Source: Chrysochromulina parva
Taxonomy: Eukaryota > Haptophyta > Prymnesiales > Chrysochromulinaceae
NCBI GenBank assembly: GCA_002887195.1
Contig: PJAB01000531.1
Coordinates: forward strand, 1-24,565
Length of the DNA: 24,565 nucleotides
Direction of reading: 5' to 3'
Shown: in pieces, positions 12,801 through 21,800 of the stretch
How positions within the stretch are numbered: position 1 is the first letter of the stretch
How the letters are laid out: each line of letters opens with the position of its first letter
Notes under the pieces: model-generated
What the model was told of the DNA's origin: nothing
The model's input: the letters and a program-made list of their open reading frames with translations, nothing else
Databases searched by the model: none
Position numbers and translations under genes: made by a program

Positions 12801-15800
12801 AACTTGAGAGCCGCGGCCGGCGCGCCCGCCCAAAATGGCCCTGCAACACAACGTTCGTCTGGTTGAGAGGCTCGGTCAGGTTCAGCCGCCCGCCGCCTGC
12901 GTCGTAGAAGGAGCGGATGGGCTTGAGCACCGTCACCACCGTCTGGTTGATCAACGGCAGCTCGTACCGCGTCTCCGTCACCGTGATCGTGAAGACCGAG
13001 TCATCCATCCAGGCTCCCGAGTAGCCGACCCCGGGAGGGATGGAGAAGTCAAACAGCGCCTCGACGCGCTTTTGCTTCGCCTCGACCGCGCCCAGGTCGG
13101 TGGAGCGGTCGAAGGCGATCGTGATCTGGTCACCATCCGAGAAGACATAGTCGACGTCATTGCTGGTGGCCGCGCCGGGGTCGCGCACCTCGAAGCGCTC
13201 GAGCAGCGGTGCGCCCGAGTCGGAGATGCCGCCGAGGGCGGACGACGTGACGGCGACGGGCGAGGTGCCGCCACGGTTCCGCAGCGTGCCCACGAGGGTG
13301 ACGTTCGAGCGCTGGCGTGGCTCGCAGCCCGCATGGTTGCAGATGCGCAGCTCGCCCCCGAGGGTGTCGAGAGCGCGCACGCGGAAGGTGCGCGCGTCGG
13401 CCCACTCGCCCGTGTAGTCGGCGCCAATCGGCGGATCAAAGCGGAAGAGCTGGTCGACGAAGGCCTTGCCTCCTTCATACGCGCCCAAATTCGTCCCATG
13501 GTTGAATCGCACCGTGATCAAGTCCCCCACGCCGTACACGGCATCGCCATTGTCATAGTCCTCGGCGGTGACGTTGACAATGTACGGCGTCGTGGACTCG
13601 AAGAGCGGGAAGCGCGATCGCAGCTTGAGCTCGTCGAGCGAGGCAGGCGCCATGCCGGCCGAGGCGCGCGAGCGCGAGGTGCGATCGCGGATCGCCGCGT
13701 GGAGTGCGAGCGTCACCTTCTCTGTTCTCGCCACCGTCGCTGTCATCGCTGAGGAGACAGAGATGGCCTCGATGACGAAGGTGGAGTCGTCCTTCCACTG
13801 GCCCTGGTAGTTCAGCCCCACGGGCATCGAGACGCTGAAGAGCGAGTCGACGTACGCCGAGTTGCCCGCGACGGCGCCGCGCCCTCGGTCGGTCGCCTGG
13901 TCGAAGACGATCGAGATTTGATCTCCGGCGCCAAAGGTGGAGTCGCCGTGGTCCGGATCGTCGACGGAGACGAGCACGATCGAGGGAGTCACTCCGAACT
14001 CGGCGCGGAAGGGCGCGAAGCGATCGTCCTCCGACGCGACGATCGGGCCGACGAGCGAGTTCGCGCCGTTGCACTTGCGCGCCGTGTTGAGCCTGCACCC
14101 CTGGTTGCGGACCCGCCCCTGCGTCTTGACGAGAATGGCGCCGAGCTCACTGTTGAGCTGCGAGCCCGTGCCGTCGACGATGCTGATCACGAAGGTCGAA
14201 TCGTCCGTCCACACGCCTTCGTACGTGTCGCCGAGCGCGACCGAGAAGTTGAACCAGGTGCTCACCACGGCGGCGGGTACCCGTTTCCCGATGTCGTATG
14301 GGCACACGCCCCAGGGCGCAGCGACGGCGGGCGGGGTGGCCGATTGGCAGCCGAGGTCCGTCGCCCGGTCAAAGGTGAGGCGGATCACGTCGCCGAATGC
14401 GACCGTTGCGTCGCCAAAGTCGGGGTCCTCGCCCACGACCGAGACGAGCACCGGCGGCTCGTCGAGGCCGCAATCTCCCGTGAGCACGGCCGAGATCTCA
14501 TTGAGCGGCTCGGAGGTGCCCGCGAGATTTCGGATCACGAGCGCGTCTCGCGGGCGCACCTGATGAGGGAGGCAATCAGAGGTCATCAGAGGCAATCAGA
14601 GCCCGTCCATCTGGAGCGTCTCGCGGGCGCACCGTGCACGTATTATTCGGGTGCACGTGCCCGTCGGCCAAAAAGGGCGGGAGCGACCGGTAGGAGGGCT
14701 CGAGGATGGTGATCTGAAAGATGGAGTCGTCGAGCCACTCGCCGCTGTACGACTGGCCGAGCTGTGCATTGAACGCGAAGAGCGAGTCGACGTACTCGCG
14801 GTCGCCCGAGTACCTGCCGAGCATGGTGCTATTGGAGCGGTCGGTCGCCATGTCGAACGTGATGCGCAGCTCGTCGCCGGCGCCGTAGGCGAGATTGATG
14901 TCATTCGGGTCGCTCGCAGAGAACTCGATGATCGTCGGCGTGCCCACGGGGCCAACGCTGCCCGTGATGGGCCAGCGCCGGATGACGGGCGGCGTGGTCG
15001 CGTAGTTGTTGAAGAACGTGAGGTAGTCCTCGCACTGTCGCGTCGTGACGCGCGACCACGAGTGTGGGTAGCGCGGGCCGAGCATGCGGCCGTAATTGTC
15101 GAGGCCGCTGTTGCCAAATTGGTCGGTGGTCCGCGGCACGCTTGGCGGCGAGGGCTCGCCGTAGGCGCACGCCGGCACGGTGACGCCCCCATAGCCACAC
15201 ACGAGCATCGGGGCCTGAGAGGCCGAGAAGGACGTGGTGACGAACCAGGAGCCCGAGCGGAAGTTGGGCGGCTCGGCGCGGCTCCCGAGCAAGTTCGAGT
15301 CGCACAGCCAGGGCATGGGGAGCGTCGCATTGAGGATCGTGATGACGAGCGTCTGGGGATCCTCCCAGGTGCCGCTGTACTCGGCGCCCAGGCCATTGTA
15401 CTCGGCGTCGATCGGGACCCCGTCGCGCACGCGAGCGCGCTCGCACCCCGGATTGCAAGGCGTACAGAACGTGAGGTACTTATCAATGTCCCATTTGGTC
15501 GAGACGGGCGGCCTCGCTGTGTCGAGGTTGAAACGGACGACCACCTCGTCGCCCGCGCCGTACACGCCGTCCGCATTGTCTGGGTCGCGAATGGACGCAG
15601 AGCGCACCTGATGATGGAGGCAATCAGCACAATCAGCATGCAGTCTGCCGATGGCCGTGGAGAGCATGGGTCGCCAACGGACGCAGAGCGCACCATCGGG
15701 CCCGCGTAGCAGTGCTGCATCGCAAAGTCTCCCCATGGGCTACCCGAGGTCGCCGAGGCCAAAGGGCTGTTGGAGGCGGCCTTGAGGCCGGCGCTCTGCT

Positions 15801-18800
15801 TGACGGAGACACGGAGCCGGAACCCCTGCCCCTGTGGGATGTTGTACGTCTGGGCGGCGCCCGTGGTGCCGCCCATAGCGCGCTGGTGCGGGCATGAGAT
15901 CAGGACGTTATTCGCATCCCTCCGGCCGCATTGCGTCGCGTCGGGCATCTGCTCGCTCGGGATCGTAGCATTGAACTCGAGCGGCTCGATGACGAGCGTC
16001 ATCGCGTCCGTCCAATTGGCGCGAAGGCGCGAGCCGAGGGTCCACTCGTCGGCCGTTACACTAATGGACTGGGAGATGAACGTCGCGCGGAACTCAAAGA
16101 TCTCAAACAGGCGCGCCGCGTTGAGCGCCCCTTCCTCGTGCCCCAGCCGATTCGTCGGACGGTCAAACGTGAGCACGAGCTGATCGTGCACACTCCACGA
16201 GCCTGAACCGTCCATGTCGCCCACGTACGCATCGAGCAGCAGCGGCGCCGAGTGATCGCCAAAGTCGCAGAAGGGCTGCCCTTCGCACAAGCGAGGGTTC
16301 ACATTCGTGCCAAACCGGCGGCCGATGAACGGGGGCGAGGCCGACTCGAGGCGGGAGGGCGTGTACGGGCCCAGCAGGTCCCACCTGTCATCAGGGGAGG
16401 TCATCACGGGAGGTCATCACGGGCGGTCATCAGGGGAGGTCATCAGGGGAGGTCATCAGGGGAGGTCATCAGATAATAATGGGAGGTCATCAGGGGAGGT
16501 CATATCAGGTCATCAGGTACCGATTGCGGAATCGCGCCTCCCGGCTCGGCGTGACGCGCATCGTGCCCAGCTGGGACTGCGTGAGGGCAGCTGGGTTGAC
16601 GCCCGGGCTACCGTCGAGGATTGTGATCACCACGCGCTCGGGTTCGTTCCACGCGCCGCTGTAATCCAGCCCAAGGCCGCAGCTAAAGTCGAAGTACCGG
16701 TCCACCCATCGTTTATCGCCCTGGAAGGCGGGCAGCAACCCACGATCGGTCGGCATCGAGAAGCGCAGCTCGAACGAGTCGAAGGCGTCGTACACCGTAT
16801 CGGCGTAGTCGACGTCGCGCACCACGAAAGCGGCGATCCGTGGTGCGCCTGCCTCCCCGAACGAGCCACGGAGCGGCGGCGAGGTCGTGTTGCTCAGATC
16901 GGAGATGCCACCTCGGAAGCGGATCGGGCGCTGTGTGCCAGCGGCGTGACGCGCCTGCACGACCGTATCGCCGAGGGCGAGCCCAGAACCGAGCGGATCG
17001 AGCAGCGTCACTACAAATGTGGACTCGTCCGCCCACGCACCCGAGTAGCCGTTGGGCGCGCCGCTCAGCGCGACGGCGCTCGACTGGTTCAGCCAGGCAG
17101 CGGGCGACTGGGAGGGCACAAAGTCGGCATCCTCGGGGCAGCTGCCCACGGGCCGATAGTAGAGCTCAGCTCCAGCCGGGCCCGCACGTATGAAGCTCTG
17201 GTGCGTCACGAGGCCGGCGAGGCCGAACGCTGCGAGCTCAACGCTCGTAAAGGTCAGCTGCTGCGCCCGGAGCCTCGCCGCCAGCCCCGCGTTGATGAGT
17301 TCCATCCCTCCACTTGGACGAAATGGCCCCGCGTCGAACCAGGCCAAGCCGAGCGTCGAGCTGCGACAGAAGCGGAAGAGAGAGTCCACATACGCGTGGT
17401 CACCCGAGGTGGCGCCGCCGCCCACGCCGCTCGCCCACGGCTGCGGCGGCGAGACGCCTAGATCGGTCGGACGATCGAAGGTGATGGTGAGCGTATCTCC
17501 CGCGTCGAGACCGGGGGCCGAGTTATCCTCGTCGGCCGCGACGAAATCGACGAGGCGCGGCGGCGGGCGCCGGCCGCGGTCGCCCGTCAGCCGGTTCGAG
17601 CTGCGCGCGGAGGCCCCGGAGCTCGAGCGCAGGTGGATCGCGGGCGCCGCAAACGTGGCGCCCGAGACGGCGCGCCCGCCCCGCGTGTCATGGAGCGTGA
17701 TGACGAAGCACGGATGAAGGGTGGTAGTGCCGCCGTCGGCGCAGTCATCGGACTCGCCGTCGCGCCACGCGCCGGTGTAATTCGCCGCAATCACGGCGGA
17801 GAAGCCGAAGAGATGGTCAACGTACGCCTTGCCTCCCGAGCTCATCTCCGAGCCGCCGCCCCGGTTCGTCGCCATGTCAAAGTGGAGCACCATCGTGTCG
17901 CCGTCGGTGTAATTCGTCGCGTTCGCGGCGACGACGACGGTGAAGCGCGTGATGGCGGGTTCGCTAAAGACCCCAGCGTCGCCGGTGATGGTGACGGTCT
18001 GGTTGTTCGCGTCCAGCAGGTCACTCGCCGCGTTCTTGATCTGATCCGTGGTGACGGTGACCGTACTCGTCCCCGGAGCGAGCGCACCGCCCGACGGGTT
18101 GATGATGGTGATGATGTAACGGCTGGGCGTGGCCCAGACACCCGAGTACTCGACCCCGAGAGGACGACTGAACGCAAAGAGCGCATCGACGGCCGCGCGG
18201 GACGAGTTGGCGCCCGGGACGACGATGGTCGGCGTGTTCGTCGGGATGTCGAACTGGAGGATGAGGACGTCGCCGACGCCGTACACGTCATCCCCATTGT
18301 CCACGTCGTCGAGCGTCGCGGAGAGCAGTCTGGGGAAGGTCGGCACGCCGAGGTCGCCCGTGAGCATGGGCGAGGTGGTGTTGGCGTAATGGAGCGTGCA
18401 ATCATGCAAGCTCGAGTTGACAATGGACGGGTTCGTGAGCAAGTTGACATAGTCGTCGGGCCAGCCTCGCTCGAGGTCCATCAGGTTGGAGCATGTCTTG
18501 GCCGTGTAGTTGAGATTGGTGATGCCGCCGGAGGGGCGCGCCGTCACATTGAGCTCGCCAACGCGCGGTGGGAAGATCTGCGACCCTTCCGCGTCGACGA
18601 TGGTGACCACGAACGTCGAATCGTCCTTCCATTCGCCCGTGTAGTCGGCACCGAGCGGGTGCGAGAACTCGAACAGAGCGTCGACGAGCGCCTTGCCGCT
18701 CAGCGAGCTGCTGCCCAGCGGGTAGGGGACCACCTCGGGCGGGCCGCCCTTGACACCCGCGCCGTTGGCCGGATACACGAGCGTCGACGGCTGCTGGTAG

Positions 18801-21800
18801 TTGCTGTGCGTCACGCCCCGGTTCGTCTGCTGGTCGAAGACGATGGTGAGCACGTCGCCGGACGAGAAGACGGCGTCTCCATTATTCGGATCGTCGGCGA
18901 CGAAGCGGATGATCCGCGGCCCGTCGCCCGCCCTTCCAAAGTCGCCTTCCAAACGAGGCAAGCTTGCGAGCGCCGGCGTGCCATCAGTGAGCATCGTGCT
19001 CGCGTCCAGCCGCGCTGCGGAGCCGCTGAGGGTGGGCGCGAGGCAGTAGGGGGTGCCTCGGAACTCTGCCGGGCACGAGAGAGACTGCACGCGCACATCG
19101 CGACGGAGTGCGACGCGCGTGCCAGAGTCCGCAAAGGCGGTGCCGTAAGGCCTGTAGCTGGGGGCGAGGATCCCTGGCTGCGGCGCGGCCGAGCCGTTGA
19201 TGACCGTGACGAGGAAGGTGGAGTCATCGAGCCAGCCGGTCGAGTACTCGTGGAAGAGAGGCTGCACGATGCGACTGCCCGACGCGTCGAAAAAGTCGAA
19301 GAGACGCGCGAGCTGGGTGTTGAAGAAGCCGTTGCCCGAGCACTGCGACGAGAAGTCACAGTTGAGGACTCCCGAGTACTCCGCGAAGGCGTTGGCGGCG
19401 CGGTCGGTGGGCACATCGAAGCGAAGCGCGATCGTGTCCCCTGCTCCGGGGATGAGGTCGCGGTTGACGAAATCGGACGCGATCACCTCCACGAGCCGTG
19501 GCGGTGTGGGAAAGGTCTCGACGCGCTCGGCGACACCGAGGAGCGCCGCCTCCATGACGAGCAGCGGCGCCGTCTGCGCCAGGTTCGTCATGTTCGCCTC
19601 ACGCGCAATCCGTAGCATCGTGTCATACGGCCGCGGCGCGTACTCCGGATCGGGATACGGCTCCGTCACGGTCACCACGAACGTCGAGCCGTCGGACCAT
19701 GCGCCGCTGTACTGGGCGCCCAGCGGGGCCGAGACGCTGATGAGCGAGTCAACATACTCCTTGCCGCCCGATCCGCGCTGTGCACAGAAGGGCAGGTTGT
19801 TCACAGAGAGGGCCTGCTGCAGGCATCGGCCAGGGAGCACCGCGCGGTCGAATTGCAGCACGAGCTCATCGAAGGCATCGTAGCTCGCGTTCGCGTTGTC
19901 GCGGTCATGTATGAAGAAGCGTAGCAGGGAGGGCGCCGTCTCGTTCGCGCCAAAATCGCCCACGCTCAGCCGGTACGATGCACTCGAGAACTCGGACGTG
20001 CGCGGCGCGTTCTGCAGCCGGCCGGCGACGGTGACGAGGGCGCCCGAGGAGCCACCCACGCGTGGACCAGTGCCTGCACCGGTAGGATCGAGGATGGTGA
20101 CGACAAAGGTGGAAGTGTCGAGCCACGCGCCGCTGTAGTCGGCTCCGAGTGGCTCGGAGAAGGCGAGCGTCGTGTCCACGAACGCCCTGCCGCCCTCGCG
20201 CCTGCCCAAGTCTGTGGGGAGGTCGAACTGGATGGCGAGCGTGTCGTTGCGCGACCACAACGGGTCCTTGAGGTCCCACGTCTGCGAGTCGTACCGGATG
20301 ATCGAGGGGGGGGTCATCGTGCCGGGATTGCCCGTCAGCGCCGAAGTGGCGCGGCACCAGCGCGAGCGCTCGTTCGCGGTCTTGATGTCGCCGGCGACCG
20401 AGACTGTGACGGCGCCCAAGACGGCGCCCGGGCTGGACGGCATCGTGTGGCCACTCACGTCGACCATGGTGATGAGGAAGGTGAGCGGGTCGAGCCAGCG
20501 ACCGTTATAGCGCGCACCGAGCGACTCGCTGAAGCGGAAGAGCCGATCGACCAGATCGCGATCTCCCGCCTCGGTTGCGAGCTCGTCGTACCTGATGAGG
20601 GAGGCACTCAGAGGTCATTCGAGGCACCCAGAGGTCATTCGAGGCACTCAGAGGCAGTCACGCCAGCTTCTTGTCGTCGTACCCCTCGACCCTCGAGATA
20701 GCGCGATTCGTTTCCGAGTCGAACGTGATCGTGAGGGTGTCGCCGTCCGAGAAGACGACGTCGCGATTGTCAGGGTCCGCGAGTACCGCAGACAAGATCT
20801 TAGGCGCGACCACCCCGGCCTCACCCGTCATCGAGAGGAAGCCCGCGGAGATGGGCGAGGTGCGCGGCGTGTTGCGAAGGTCTCCCGCAATAGTGAGGGT
20901 GGAAGTGAAGCCGCCGCCCCACAAGCAGCGTGCGACCTGCGGCATCGAGGGGAGCTCGGTCAATCCAGATCCCATCCAGATCAATCCAGATCCCATCCAG
21001 ATCAATCCAGATCCCACCCAGATCAATCCAGATCCCATCCAGATCAAGGGCAAATCGAGGATAATCAAGGTCCATCAAGGGGAATCACCTGCGTCATCTC
21101 CTGCTGAGAGAGGGGCTGTGACTCCGACAATCAAGGGCAATCAAGGGAAATCACCTGCGTCATCTCCTGTTGAGAGAGGGGCTGCGACTCCGACACAAAC
21201 GCAGCCAAGCCCCTGCCCGTGAGCGTGACACGTGTCCCCCCGCGCTTGGGCCCCGCCTCGGGCGTGATGCCGGAGAAGATAGTCGGCTGCAGGTAGTACG
21301 TGTAATCGAGGCCGGTGTCGATGTACACGGCGTCGTCGCTCGAGAGCAGCAGATGCACGTCGCCACTCTGACCGACGGGCGGCGTGGCGCAGAGGAGCCG
21401 CTCCCTGCTCACCTGTGGGGATATGGCGATGGCGCCGTGGTGAGCACTTGCATGCAGGCGTGGCGCAGAGGAGCCGCTCCCTGCTCACCTGCAGCACCGG
21501 CATCACCACCTCGCGCGAGCTGCCGAAGCGGCAGAAGGCGATAGGGCCCGCATCGAAACCAAAGCCGCGGAAGGTGACAAGGGTTCCCCCGGTGGTCACA
21601 CCCCCGGGCGGCCCGCCGTTCACAGTCACCTGGTCGATTCGCAGGCCGTAGTAGCGGAATCGGTACGTCGTGTCCACGTACTGCTGGGCGTTGAGCGTCA
21701 CGAGTACGAACGCGGCCTCGGCCTCAGCGATCGCCGTCTGATCATCGCCATATTTGGGTATGGTTGCCATATTTGGGCGAGTGGCACACGTTCAGTGAGG

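Larger units (their letters stand above)
5657..20900 (-). other. Protein region: about 32 tandem DPDN modules
   Basis: Continuous array across exons 6-10. The core order in each copy is: PRI.SF, (A/V)(D/E)DPDNGD, (V/Y)YG.GD.L.I.FD, .(A/P)TDRGG, a variable loop often with Cys, (Y/F)VD.LF.FS.PLG.DYSGEW.D.STFVI.I.D..G, a variable linker, then (I/V)RN.G..S and L.G(S/D)FG. Copies are divergent at both protein and DNA level, so the expansion is old or has been under diversifying change. Five to six further copies follow in exons 11 and 12. I do not recognise a named family. Confidence 0.85.

Noticed and set aside
14560..16407. Minus-strand open frame running through intron 8 and on to base 14596
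   Set aside because: After intron 8 it is out of frame and loses all module motifs; the spliced frame restores IRDPDNAD in exon 9.
17633..19615. Long plus-strand open frame (660 codons)
   Set aside because: It lies antisense to DPDN modules of exon 7, has an Arg/Gly/Asp/Val-rich composition typical of GC-rich shadow frames, and shows no domain.
21088..21154. Second donor in intron 5 as the true exon 5 end
   Set aside because: Using it would place an in-frame TGA shortly after QEMTQVISLDCP.
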